From Nageia nagi (taxonomy: Eukaryota; Pinophyta), in the NCBI GenBank assembly GCA_050084985.1, contig JBITNC010000001.1, positions 81,158,001-81,222,000 on the forward strand: 64,000 nucleotides of DNA, read 5' to 3'. A model generated the notes under the pieces. It ran no database searches. It was given only the letters and a program-made list of their open reading frames with translations, and was not told the origin of the DNA. The position numbers and the translations under genes are program-made. Each line of letters begins with the position of its first letter. Positions within the stretch are counted from its first letter, which is position 1. Shown here in pieces: positions 1-10,917 of this stretch.

Positions 1-1905
1 ACACTAAACCTAAACAATTACAAAACTATTATGATTGGCCATACACTTGCAAAATATTTTACTATAGTTCTTGTTATTTTTATCTCTAATTTTGTCAAGG
101 TTCAAAAACTTCATGTAAAAGGGAAAGCTAGTTTCAAAAGAAATCATCACATTGTTGATCATACTCTAACTATCAATACCATCATTGAAGAATATAGATC
201 TAATAAACATAGGATCTATTGTTATTTTATTGACTTCAGGAAGGTATTTTATACTATTCCCAAATAGTTACTACTTCATATGTTGAAGGATTTAGGAAAA
301 TTTCCAAAGGAGGTTACTTTGTTGGTTATGACCTTATATGAAAATGTTATTGGATAGGTTGAAATTGGATCTATGACAACAAATAATGTTTACAATACCA
401 TAAGGGTTAAATAAGGATGCCTAGTTTCACTTACACCCTTAATATTGTATATTGATGAATTGGAGATGCTCATTACAGAATATTTGAATAATATAATAGG
501 TTCCTTACTTTTTGGTAGTGTTCTTATGATTTATCTATTTAATGATGATATTATCCTAATATCACACGCAACAACAAGACTTCAACAATAGCTAAACATA
601 CTTGGCACATACTTTGACTTTCATGACCTAGAAGTTAGTCTCCAAAAAATAAAAATCATGAAATTCAACCTACAAAAGAAAGATATCTCTTTAGTTCACA
701 TCACATACAAATGGAAGGTTGTTAAGTTTATCACATCATACACATACTTTGGAGTTCTTCTCACAGGACCTACCTTCAAGTTGATCCTTGCATCTCAAGA
801 AAGGTTAAACAAAGGTTATGTTTCCTTAATACTCTTTGAAAAAGTGATGCTTTTAGGTTTAGTTTCAAGACATAAACATGAATATCAGACTCTTCCACAC
901 TCTTATTACTCCTACACTAATCTATTGCTATGAAATTTGGGATCCTAGCCTTAAATAGATGAACTAGTCTTGTACTAAAAGGGTTCTTATTTCACTATTA
1001 TCCAAGTTCTTTCATTTCAAAGGAATTATTTCACATACCATCATTCTAGGTGAGTTTAATGCTTGTCCATTATTTACAACAACACTATTTCATATTATCT
1101 TTTTGTTGTGTAGACTTTATTGTATGAAAAATATTGATGAGCTGGTTTGATATGATATCCATATTTAGCACTATAGTCAAGTCAATACAATTGGCCAATC
1201 AAGGGGTAAAAAATTGTTGGTATGCTTAAACTACAATCTTATTTCAATCTCTTGACTTGAACATCATGGGATATCCTACTAAGTCATTAATCAATGCATT
1301 GTATTCTAATAAGGAGATTTGAGATAAGATTTATTCAGCATATATAGGAATTATTTGGATTGATCCAAAGGAATTTTTATCACTAAAAATGCTCCATTAC
1401 TCTTGCTTTTATCTCCAACTAGAGAATGGATTGATCGCTACTCCAAAATATAACCTGATACAAATGTCACTCAACCTTAGGTTTCCTTTAGCCTAGCTAT
1501 GAGTTTTCTCCCACCAATTGCATATTGAGTCAGATCATCACTTCCCTAGAGATCAACATATTTGGAAATTTTGAAATCTTGATGTGGAATTTGAGGAGCA
1601 TTTCATTTTCACTTGTCTTGTTTACTATGAGATACATGGTAAATATTATTGCTTATTCATAAACATCTATACACTAAAATCTTAGATTAGTAATTAATTA
1701 TGAATACCAAAGATACATCTCCCTTTTCATTAGGGAATTATTCAAGCTTAAGAAAGTCCTACTTAGTAATATTTTGAAGAAGACAACTAAATCCAGACTC
1801 ATCCCTTCATTCTTCCACCCTTAAGAAGCCATAACTAGGAAGTAATAGGGTGATCATTGAAAAGACACAATAAGATCAATTGATTGTTAACTCCAACAAA
1901 GACCA
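1..1905 (+). pseudogene. LINE (non-LTR retrotransposon) reverse transcriptase remnant, copy A
   Basis: Three-frame reading recovers a degenerate LINE reverse transcriptase. Near 31-267 the frame reads NHHIVDHTLTI and then YFIDFRKVFYTIPK, the LINE-type DFRKAFDTVPR block. The YADD catalytic box survives as FNDDIILIS near 535-560. The C-terminal part reads SLLSKFFHFKGII near 990-1030 and EEHFIFTCLVYYEI near 1590-1635, which resembles the Cys/His tail of plant LINEs. Many stops and frameshifts make it a dead copy. It probably begins before the window. A second copy lies at 15766-16618 and lacks about 1.1 kb of this C-terminal part. Family assignment rests on these motifs only. Confidence 0.75.
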
Positions 1906-2625
1906 TCTATGATGGCATTGAACTACTACATCACTCACTTATTTTCAGTATTAAATGTAGCAAGTAATTCTTGATTTGCAATTTTGAATATCATTTATTA
2001 TACTTGTTTTTTATTTTATTTATTTTCTCTTGAGCTACATTAGGCACTCCCATTGCTTTTGTATAAGTCTATCTTACTATCCCATTGACCTATTTTAGTC
2101 ACCAATAGACATTAATATAAAATTCAAATTCAAATTCATTAAAATATTCCATATCTCAAGATCCTCACAAATCAAGATCATGTTGATCATTGTCTTTGTA
2201 TGTGAGGAATAATTTACTTGAGAAATATGATCTTTACACTTGCCATTTGGCATTTACAAATATACTTCTACAACCAACTCTTCTCATCATGTCAATGTCT
2301 GGGGCATTTGGTCGACCACCTCTTAGCTAATTATGGGTTGGGGTTATGGTTGTGGTACTAATGGCTCGTGTGATAATACTAGTCCTAGTGATAATGATTC
2401 AGGTGATATTAATGAGATTCAACATTATATGGAGGAATATGTCAATAATTTGCACAATCCACCCATCGCATAAACTTAATGATGGCTTAGTCTCTTTACT
2501 CATTTTTTAATAAATAATATTATGAAAATTTCATGAGTTCTAAGACTATATAATTTTTGTTGCTTCTCCTAACCCTCTTAAATTAATTTCAACTTATATG
2601 CAATATGTTTTAAATCCACCTTCTT
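1906..2625. other. Duplicated spacer with a small conserved reading frame
   Basis: This stretch is shared, with small differences, with 16619-17290. No gene is recognised. One short frame is open in both copies: here about 2336-2476, beginning GWGYGCGTNGSCDNT and ending NNLHNPPIA before TAA. The copies differ in it by an in-frame 3-nt indel. It could be the tail of an unidentified transposon protein. Confidence 0.4.
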
Positions 2626-2652
2626 TATATATATATATATATATATATATAT
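2626..2652. repeat. (TA)n microsatellite
   Basis: An uninterrupted TA run of about 27 bp. The paralogous site near 17288 has only a few TA units, so the run expanded or contracted after the duplication. Confidence 0.95.
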
Positions 2653-2658
2653 TCTAAA

Positions 2659-2945
2659 AATAATTCTTATTCATACTAAAAATTACCTGAAATGTTATCT
2701 TTTAATTACATTTAATCAAATATTTACTCAATCATTAACTTACATTTTAGAAATGGTGTAACTGAGCATTATTGATTCTAAAATACCCCTATCTAGAAAA
2801 TATTGTTATTCATACGAAGACAAAACTACCTAGAATGTTATCCTTAAATTACATTTAATCAAATGTTTGCTCAATCATTGATTTATCCTTCACAAGTGGT
2901 GTAATTAAACATTTGTAATTCTAATTACCCCTACACATCTCTAGA
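2659..2945. repeat. Tandem pair of ~140-bp units
   Basis: Two diverged direct repeats: about 2659-2800 and 2801-2945. Both carry TTATTCATAC, then a block like ATTACATTTAATCAAAT, then ACTCAATCATT, then a GGTGTAA motif and a CCCCTA...TCTAGA end. In the paralogous locus the first unit is inverted (17301-17419). Confidence 0.8.
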
Positions 2946-3235
2946 CACAAATAAATTGGAGTCATGTTAATCTTAATCGAGCTAAAATTTTATTTGGTCA
3001 AATATCAAATATATCTGAAATTAGAGTAATAATTGCTCTCAACAATTCTAAAAGGCTTCCGAGAATATCAACTTCAAAAAAATGGTACATTGAGGAAGGT
3101 TTTATCCCAGTAGGGATGGGCTGCTCATTAGACCATAAACATAGAATGGAAAGAAAAGAGGTCATCCTGAAGAGCTAATTCCATGATCTCCATTATTCTC
3201 CTACTCCACCTTTATACCTACCATTCGGCTAGTCA
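2946..3235. other. Orphan copy of laccase upstream sequence
   Basis: Clearly homologous to 17520-17817, which lies just upstream of the laccase gene. Shared strings include AGGTTTTATCCCA, GGGATGGGCTGCTCA, GGAAAGAAAAGAGGTCATCC and CTCCACCTTTATACCT. Homology stops at GGCTAGTCAA near 3235. No laccase exon follows here; unrelated retrotransposon DNA begins instead. The duplicated laccase was therefore lost, or the duplication ended before the gene. Confidence 0.75.
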
Positions 3236-3484
3236 AGTATATGTTCATTATAATGTTAATGGGAAATATCAACTTTAGGAATACAATTGATGGAGTTTTT
3301 GGTAGAATTTTTTCATGAAATTAAAACCCATTATAGATCAAAGAGTGAATATGTCAAATATGCAATTTTTTTTACAATTGGATAAGATTTTATATTTTCT
3401 AATTATTTTTTAGTAAAAGTGGTCCATATGTTGAAAATATGATGGGTGATGGGTGATATGTTGGTCCATATGTTGAAAATATGC
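3236..3484. other. Unidentified spacer at the duplication/retrotransposon junction
   Basis: No coding signal is recognised. It contains a short direct repeat, GGTCCATATGTTGAAAATAT, at about 3421-3440 and 3463-3482, separated by GGGTGATGGGTGATATG. It may belong to Gypsy-4, whose recognisable coding region begins just after. Confidence 0.4.
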
Positions 3485-4028
3485 ATTTACAATATCGACT
3501 AATTGGTCCTTCCACATTAAGAAATAAATTAACTTGAAGCATGAGAAGGAAATTTTTTATCAAAATGATCAAGAGATGCTAGATTGGATTGATGAAATGT
3601 ATGAAGGAAGATGTACAAAGCTCTTTTAGAGCTATGAGATCATCTCCTTTGAGAAGGCTTGGGATAGGAAGGTACTGTAAGCATTAGCCATCATTTTTAT
3701 GAAGAAGATCCAAATAGAGGTAGATAAGGCCATTATGAGGATGGCCTATAATATCATTGAGACCCATGTCTGTTATGATTTTCCTACCTTCATTTCAAAT
3801 GAGGTAAGAAAAAATCTCTTCAAAATAGAAAAACATGACTTCCAAAATTCATATTATATGTGATGGCTCATTTTCCACCAAAATATGGAGGTCTTGGTGG
3901 AAGGAGGACTTCAGGTTGAAGAAGCAAACCTAACCACATCACCCACAACCAATTGAATTAAGGGTCCTAGTATTGAAAAAACTTCATGGGTCATACTATG
4001 AGTTCATGGAGAAATTTTATGCCCTAAT
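3485..4028 (+). pseudogene. Gypsy-4 accessory ORF, part 1
   Basis: Translation resembles the minus-strand accessory ORF of Gypsy-2 at about 30100-30600. Both copies read IQIEVD, MAYNIIE, YDFP.FI and LFKIEK in the same order, here near 3708-3830. The frame is broken by several stops. The segment ends at the Gypsy-1 insertion, where the reading YEFMEKFYAL (by analogy with Gypsy-2) is cut and resumes at 10918. Function unknown; this is not gag, protease, reverse transcriptase or integrase. Confidence 0.65.
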
Positions 4029-4953
4029 TGGTCCATAAACTATAAGATTAAAATTTCAATTTAACCTTTTCTTAGGATCAATTCACACTTAAAATAATTA
4101 AGTGCTTGTAAAGGAAAATCAAGAATAAATTTGTAAACACAAAGAAGAGAAAAGCATTCACCATAGAAAGAGATAAGCAAAATTATCCTGGTTCACCTAG
4201 TGTGGGCTACATCCAGCTCAAAAGCTCTCTACTATCAGTGGGTGGAATCACTTTACAAGGCCTCCATGGTCCTTCAAAACCTCCTCTCACATTCACAACA
4301 CACTCACAGCTCTGAAAAATCACAATAAGAAATGAAAATAACTTTCTTGAAATCCTCCCTCCCCTCTCATGTCTAATTTGCTCCCCTTTTATAAAAATTT
4401 GGGGGCTAAAATTGAAGAGTATTACAACTAGGAAATTTGATACAAAACCTATTTTCAGATACCCATTAACCTCCTTGATCTTCCTATCAAATTTGGGCTC
4501 AAATGGTTGTAAAAATATCCCCAAAATGAACTCTAAAATTGAAATAATATGCTCACTAGATTGCTTTAGGCTTACAAAATTAACTCAGCCTAATAATAGG
4601 ACCTTAGGCGAATTAAAAATCACCATAAACCTTTGAAAACACCAAAAATACATTAAAAAAACCTAAAATTGGGTGGGTGCACTGTGGTGCATATTGGGAA
4701 GAAGTCAACCTCTTATTGACTGGTAGCTTGGTTGGCAGTCAGACAGGGGTGTGGGTGGCTTGGCTGGCATTAAACGGCTAAGGCTGGTGGTCTCATGGTA
4801 GCTTGGTGGTAGGAAGATGGTCTCGCAATCAACCAGGCTCATCCTCCATGCAGGCCTCCATGATGGCAGATGGGTCCCTCTTTCACATGCGATCAAACTC
4901 CATGCGGTCTTCCTCCTACATGGTCCGATGGGTGGCTGGCGGGTCCTGCCCAA

Positions 4954-4997
<44 letters not shown>

Positions 4998-5161
4998 TAA
5001 TTTTTCTCAAAATACATAAATAGAATTAATTTCATATCTTCCACATATGGACTCGGATTCATGATCCGAAAGAAGCATCAAAAAGCTAAAGACAAGGTGA
5101 TCATAATGAACACACTAAAATGGAGATTACTAAATGTCAAAGGGATCCAAATTTTGGATCA
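4029..5161 (-). repeat. Gypsy-1 3' LTR
   Basis: Nearly collinear with 9771-10917. Starts TGGTCCATAAAC and ends TTGGATCA on the plus strand. The element-strand start is the near-palindrome GATCCAAAATTTGGATC. A TATA box (minus strand TATAAAAGGGG) lies at 4383-4393 and a (TA)n run at about 4957-4990. Short reading frames over this LTR are repeat artefacts. Confidence 0.95.
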
Positions 5162-5173
5162 TTCCTCCCCACT
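5162..5173 (-). other. Gypsy-1 polypurine tract
   Basis: On the element strand AGTGGGGAGGAA directly precedes the 3' LTR start TGATCC. This is the expected place and composition for the plus-strand primer of an LTR retrotransposon. Confidence 0.85.
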
Positions 5174-5201
5174 AAGAGAGAGCTTTTGTCCCTAAAAGCA
5201 T

Positions 5202-6785
5202 TTAGGATGATGAAATGAGGTGAGGGTAGAGCTCCCTCACCCGATCAACTGCATACCACTTGGCCTTGTGTGGATGTTGGCCCTTCACTCCAATATGCCA
5301 CACCTCATGTATGCCACTACGAGATGATAATTACTTCTTTTCCAATACTACATCCTCAACCAACACATTCATGTGCTCAGGGGCTAAATCCTCAACTAAT
5401 GGTAACATAACATCTGTATCTTTTGCAACTAAGGTTGGTTCATACAACTTCAAGTTCTCAACATTAATAATGGAATATATTTGCATATAGGGTGGTAAGT
5501 TTAATCGAAATGCATTATCTCCAACTTGACCAATAATGGTAAATGGACCATACCTTATTGGTTTCAACTTCTTTCCTTCACCATGCTATCTCTCCTTATT
5601 GAGATGAAGCCATACCTGATCCCCAACCTAAAATTTATGATCCACCCAATGATGATCATGACTCTCCTTATACTTGGCCTGAGTCTTCTCCAACTGTTCT
5701 CTTACCTTCTGATGAATCAATCTGATCCTCTCAATAAAATTCTTTGCCCGCTCCTCCTCATTATGAAGAACTATATCTCCATCACTTGTTGAAGCAAAAG
5801 CCATATCGAAAGGTGATTTTGGAAAATAACCAAAATAAGTCTCAAAAGGTGTTTTGTTAGTAGAAGAATGTAAAGCCCAATTATATGCATGTTGTATATA
5901 GCTCAAATGCTCATCCTAAGTCTTAGGATGCTTACCACAATAACCCCGTAATAGGTGTACCACTATCCTATTTACCACCTTTGTTTGACCATCTATCTGT
6001 GGATGAAATGCTGTACTCCTCTTTAGCTTAGTGTCCATCCTTTCCCATAAAGAAGTCCAAAATTTTCCAAGAAACTTGGAATCCTTATCAGAAATGATAG
6101 AAGTAGAAAGACCAAAATGTACCCACACATAAGTAAAGAAAAGATTAGCTGCCTCTTGACCTGTCATAGTCTTTTTACATGGGATTAGAATACACATCTT
6201 ACTGAATCTATCCATAACCACATATAAATAATCATGACCTCTTTTAGACATAGGTAAACCTCCGACAAAATCCATAGAAATACTCTCCCATGGTCGTGTA
6301 GGAATGGATAATGGCATATAAAGACCAAATTTTCTATTATTGGGTTTGCTTACACTGCATAACATACAACCTCTGATATATTTGGATACATTTTCTTGCA
6401 TTTTAGGCTAGTAACAATACCTTTGTAGATTAGCAAGAGTTTTCCCAACACCAAAGTGCCCTGAAATATGAGAAGTATGAGCTTCCCTAATCAAATCATT
6501 CCTCTCACCATTAGGAATACAAAGTTTGCCCAAATGAAAAAGTAATCCATCATGCAAATGAAAGTCATGATTTCCAACCTCATTACCAAGACTCAATCTA
6601 TGATAGATATTTTGGAAATCAGGATCAACCACATATTGTTCTTTATACCCATCATGCATTAAAGAACTATTTTGTAGAATCATAACACTGGAAACTATTG
6701 GGGGCCTAGACAACATATTAGCAATTTTATTTTGAGTACCCTTCTTGTATTTAATCACCAAATTAAATTGTTGCAAGAATCCCAT
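5202..6785 (-). pseudogene. Gypsy-1 pol: integrase region
   Basis: Integrase would insert the cDNA into the genome. The zinc-binding HHCC module spans about 6500-6340: IREAHTSHISGHFG, then CMLC. The core holds MDFVGGLP (first Asp) and ISDKDSKF (second Asp). At the third catalytic position HPQIDGQTKVVNR has Lys where the family has Glu (GQTE), so the DDE triad is broken. Beyond a stop at 6400 and a frame change near 5910, the C-terminal part reads IRYGPFTIIGQVGDNAF (5510-5565). After a stop at 5331 a tail with WHIGVKGQ and KAKW runs to TAA at 5202-5204; it resembles a degenerate chromodomain. Confidence 0.88.
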
Positions 6786-7870
6786 CCAACGAAAGTGCCT
6801 AGATTGTTACAACTTAGATTGTGACTGAAGATATTGCAAGGCTTGATGGTTTGTATGAATTATTGTCTCTTTACCTACCAAATAGTGTTTCCATTTCTTA
6901 ACACTTTGAACTAATGCATACAACTCTTTGTCATATGTGGGATAGTTTCTTACCGCATTGGTAAACATTTTTGAGTGATAGCAAATCAGATGTTTTTCCT
7001 GCAATAAAACTGCACCCATAGCATAGTCACTTGCATCAGTTTCAATTTCAAAAGTTTTTTGAGGATTAGGCAAAACAAGTACTAGAGCATTACTGATTTT
7101 CTTTTTAAGCAATTCAAAAGCATGTTGTTCTTTCCCTCCCCATTGAAATCCATGACTCTTTCCTGTAATTGCATGAAGTGGAGAAGCCACGTAAGAAAAG
7201 TTAGCAATAAACTTGCATAAATACTGCACTGCCCCAAGAAAACTCCTAGTCTTTGTCACATTAGTGGGAGTAGGCCATTTCAACACAGCCTCAATTTTTG
7301 CAAGATCTATCCTCAATTGACCTTCACCTACAATGTGGCCAAGATAGATTAAACTCTTCTTGACAAACTCACACTTAGACATCTTCAAATAGAGTTTTGC
7401 TTCCCTTAAAACTTCAAACACTTTACGAATATGTATCACATGATCTTTCCAATTATCACTATAAATGAGAATATCATCAAGATACATAATAACAAAATCA
7501 TAAATGAAAGGCCTTAAAACTTCATTCATTACATGCATGAAAGTAGCAGGAGCATTGCATAATCCAAACGGTAAAACCAACCATTCAAACAATCCTTGCC
7601 TAGTTTTAAAAGCAATTTTCCACACATCCTCTTCTTTAACTTGTACTTGATGATAACCACTTATTAGATCCAATTTTGTGAAAAGCCTAGCTTTTTGTAA
7701 TTGATCCATTAAATCATCAATACATGGTAAAGGATATCAATTTTTAATCGTGATCTTATTTAGTGCCCTATAATCAACACACATATGCCAAGTTCCATCT
7801 TTCTTTGGAATTATAACAATAGGAGATCCACACGGTGATGTGCTAGGTCTAATGACTCCTAGATCTAACA
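6690..7870 (-). pseudogene. Gypsy-1 pol: reverse transcriptase and RNase H
   Basis: Upstream of 7709 the frame reads [19 protein letters not shown], then a stop near 7740, then LDLISGYHQVQV, LPFGLCNAPATF and the intact catalytic box YLDDILIYS at about 7458-7485. The tether and RNase H follow with FLGAVQYLCKFI, ETDASDYAMGAVL, YDKELYAL and HTNHQALQYL (about 6830-7080). Stops at 7869 and 6807 break the frame. Sequence is close to Ty3/gypsy of the chromovirus type. The polymerase active site itself is not mutated; loss of function comes from the stops. Confidence 0.93.
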
Positions 7871-7871
7871 A

Positions 7872-8530
7872 TTACTTGACTTGTTTCTTAATTTCTTCAA
7901 TTTCTAAAGCAAAATTTCTATATAAGCCAATATTAGGAAGTACAACATCAGGATGTAATTGAATCTCATGTTGTATATCTCTTTTTGGTGGAAGTTCTTT
8001 AGGTACTTGAAATAAATCTTCAAATTCAAAAATTACCTCTTTTACTTCTTCTTTGTATTGTGGTTCACAATCCTCAAGTGCCTTTATGATTTCTACTTCA
8101 TCTTGAGATTTCACCATTGCAAGTACAAACATTTGTCCTATATTGATTAGTCTCTTTGCTTGTCCTGTAGTAATCAAAGAAATATCCTTTTTCTTGTTTT
8201 GATGAGCACTAACCATGTATTCAATTCTATCTTTAATGAGTCTATATTTGTTTTCCTTTCTATAAAATAAAGCATCTCTTTCCCATAGATAAGGACTACC
8301 AAGCACAATCCCACAATATCCAAAAGAACAACATCAAGTAAAACTTCATCAATGTACTCCCTGTTAATCCCAAATTGCAACTTGCATTGTTGTGTTACCT
8401 TTAAATTGGAATTTTTATTAACCCATCCCAATGGATATGGGTTTGGATGAGGTTGAGTAGTGAGTGCAAGTGATTTGACATACTTTTCTACAATTAAGTT
8501 AGCTTGAGATTTAGAATCAAACAATGTATC
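7872..8530 (-). pseudogene. Gypsy-1 pol: aspartic protease and linker
   Basis: The protease would cut the Gag-Pol polyprotein. The N-terminal part reads MFDSKSQANLI at about 8490-8524; the usual catalytic motif is D-S/T-G, so the Gly has become Lys. IDEVLLDVVLLDI follows. A frameshift near 8310 moves the reading to LGSPYLWERDALFY (8306 downwards). The linker FEDLFQVPKELPPKRDIQHE, which normally precedes reverse transcriptase, is intact near 7980-8030. Confidence 0.85.
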
Positions 8531-8699
8531 AATCCTAGTCTTCTTAGCTTACACCTTGATGTGAAAAAGTTCAATTTTCTTCTTTTCCTCATCTTCATTA
8601 GGTGTATTATGGAAAACCATACATGCCATTTTATCATCTACATCTAAACCATCTTCAATTTCCTTAGTAATAGTATTTGTTTATTTCTTTTGACCTTTA

Positions 8700-9725
8700 G
8701 GTTTAGGGTGTAATTTAGGATGCAATTTCCAACATTTAGCCTCTAAATGACCTTCTTTTTGACAATGTGTACATACATCTTTAGACTTATCTTTTTGTGT
8801 AGTAGATGTAGTCTTATTTTTTCCCTTTCCTTTGTTCTTTTTAGAATCATTATTACTATTATTATTGGAAGCATTTTTCTTTTTCCCATCCTTAATGAAT
8901 TTTCCCCTTTCTTATAAGTGAGTGGCTTGTACACAAACTTTATCCAAATCATTTGGATCAAACATCAATATTGTATGCCTTAAATAATTATGCAAACCAC
9001 CAATATACTTAAGAAGAGTATCTTGGGAATCAAGAGGAATACCTAGCATTACAGCTCTTCTTCAGAATTCTATAGTGTACTCTTGCACACTTTGCCCTTT
9101 GCCTTGATGAAAAGTTTGCCATTCCATGATTGCCTTTTGTCGATAACCCAAAGGATAAAACTAATCTCTAAGTAATTGTACAAAATGGGTCCAAGAAGCA
9201 ATACAAGCTTGAATTGATTCATTCTTACTTTGCAAACAACTTTCCCACTAAACAAGTGCATTACCACTCATTTTAAGAGTTGCTAATTGGATTTTATCCT
9301 CATCTCTTACAATTCTTTGAATTCTACAATATACCTCAATTTGTTTAATCCAATGGTCTAACTTCTCAGCATTCACTTCTCCAATAAAAGTAGGCAAATC
9401 AAATTTAAATTCCAATTTCAAAGGAGAACTTTGAAAAACACTATGTGTAACATCATTGTCAATTTTATTACCTTCACTTGTATTGTTGTTCTTGAAAGTG
9501 TTGGAATTGTAGAGACATCTTCTGGAACATTGTGGAGAGATCAGCAATTTGCTTTTCCACATTAGACCCTCCTTCATTGGCCATGGCTCCAAGCTCTCTT
9601 TGCTTCTTTAGCCAAACTCTAGAACTAATTTCTAGATCCTCCTCCACAAATTCTCCTTCTCCTTTCTTGCTTTGTGACCTGGTATACATGCAAGAACACT
9701 TTCCAAACACCAACAATAATCTCAA
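8700..9725 (-). pseudogene. Gypsy-1 gag
   Basis: The structural protein of the particle. From about 9680 the frame reads MYTRSQSKKGEGEFVEED, then a coiled-coil-like segment EKQIADLSTMFQKMSLQFQH. The capsid-like part has FDLPTFIGEVNAEKLDHWI and IQLATLKMSGNAL (9260-9410), ending at a stop where family members continue with W. Another frame continues with WQTFHQGKGQSVQEY near 9080-9130. A Lys/Asn-rich linker leads to the zinc knuckle at 8729-8773. Several stops and frame changes inactivate it. A reading frame at 8743-8961 is out of phase with the knuckle and not real. Confidence 0.85.
8729..8773 (-). other. Gypsy-1 gag CCHC zinc knuckle
   Basis: The minus strand encodes CTHCQKEGHLEAKCW, matching C-x2-C-x4-H-x4-C exactly. 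It binds nucleic acid in Gag. All four metal ligands survive although the surrounding gag is broken. Confidence 0.9.
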
Positions 9726-9754
9726 AAATATAGGTTATCCCAATGATTTCAACT

Positions 9755-9766
9755 GCTCTGATACCA
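9755..9766 (-). other. Gypsy-1 primer-binding site (tRNA-iMet)
   Basis: The element strand reads TGGTATCAGAGC, complementary to the 3' end of plant initiator tRNA-Met. It lies 4 bp inside the 5' LTR, which fixes the orientation of the element. Confidence 0.93.
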
Positions 9767-9770
9767 AATT

Positions 9771-10709
9771 TGGTCCATAAACTATAATATTAAAATTTCA
9801 ATTTAACCTTTTCTTAGGATCAATTCACACTTAAAATAATTAAGTGCTTGTAAAGGAAAATTAGGAATAAATTTGTAAACAAAGAGAAGAGAAAAGCATT
9901 CACCATAGAAAGAGACAAGCAAAATTATCCTGGTTCACCCAGTGTGGGCTACATCTAGCTCAAAAGCTCTCTACTATCAGTGGGTGGAATCACTTTACAA
10001 GGCTTCCATGGTCCTTCAAAACCTCCTCTCACATTCACAACACACTCATAGCTCTAAAAAATCACAATAAGAACTGAAAACAACTTTTCTGAAATCCTCC
10101 CTCCCCTCTCACGTCCAATTTGCTCCCCTTTTATACAATTTTGGGGGCTAAAATTGGAGAGTATTACAACTAGGAAATTTGATTCAAAACCTATTTTCAG
10201 ATACCCATTAATCTCCTTGATCTTCCTGTCAAATTTGGGCTCAAATGGTTGTAAAAATCTCCCTAAAATGAACTCTAAAATCAAAATAATATGCTCATTA
10301 GATTGTTTTAGGCTTACAAAATAAACTCAGCCTAATAATAGGACCTTAGGTGAATTAAAAATCACCATAAACCTTTGAAAACACCAAAAATACATTAAAA
10401 AAACCTAAAATTAGGTGGGTGCACTGTGGTGATGACACATGGCATGTACTGGGAAGAAGTCAACCTCTTGTTGATTGGTGGCTTGGCTAGCAGTTAGATG
10501 GGGGCATGGGCGGCTTGGTTGGCATCAAATGGCTAAGGTTGGTGGTCTCATGGTAGCTTAGTGGCAAGCAGATGGTCTTGTGATCAACCGGGCTCATCCT
10601 CCATGCAGGCCTCCACAATGGTAGGCGGGTCCCTCTTTCACCTACGGTCAAACTCCACATGGTCTTCCTCCTACGTGGTCCGATGGGTGGCTGGCAGGTC
10701 CCACCCAAA

Positions 10710-10751
<42 letters not shown>

Positions 10752-10917
10752 TAATTTTTTTCTCAAAATACACAAACGGAATTAATTTCATATCTTCCAC
10801 ATACAGACTCGGATTCACGATTCGAAAGAAGCATCGAAAAGCTGAAGACAAGGTGATCACAATGAACACACTGAAATGGATATTACTAAATGTTAAAGGG
10901 ATCCAAATTTTGGATCA
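9771..10917 (-). repeat. Gypsy-1 5' LTR
   Basis: Direct repeat of 4029-5161. It contains the same (TA)n run at about 10716-10749, longer than in the other LTR, plus the promoter at 10125-10135. Confidence 0.95.
10125..10135 (-). promoter_or_regulatory. Gypsy-1 LTR TATA box
   Basis: Minus strand TATAAAAGGGG, at the same place in both LTRs (other copy 4383-4393). It is the likely core promoter of the element. Inferred from motif and position only. Confidence 0.6.

Larger units (their letters stand above)
4029..10917 (-). mobile_element. Gypsy-1: full-structure Ty3/gypsy retrotransposon (minus strand)
   Basis: A 6.9-kb element with two LTRs (4029-5161 and 9771-10917), each starting TG and ending CA on either strand. 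The flanking 5-mers are CTAAT (4024-4028) and CTAGT (10918-10922), a target duplication with one difference. A primer-binding site complementary to initiator tRNA-Met lies at 9755-9766, and a purine tract abuts the other LTR at 5162-5173. Domain order on the minus strand is gag, CCHC knuckle, protease, reverse transcriptase, RNase H, integrase, with a possible chromodomain-like tail. Every domain is damaged. The LTRs differ mostly by transitions and small indels. Confidence 0.93.

Noticed and set aside
4705-5023. Overlapping open frames with Ile-Tyr runs as genes
   Set aside because: They come from the (TA)n run within the Gypsy-1 LTR; the same occurs at 10561-10869 and 24838-25090.
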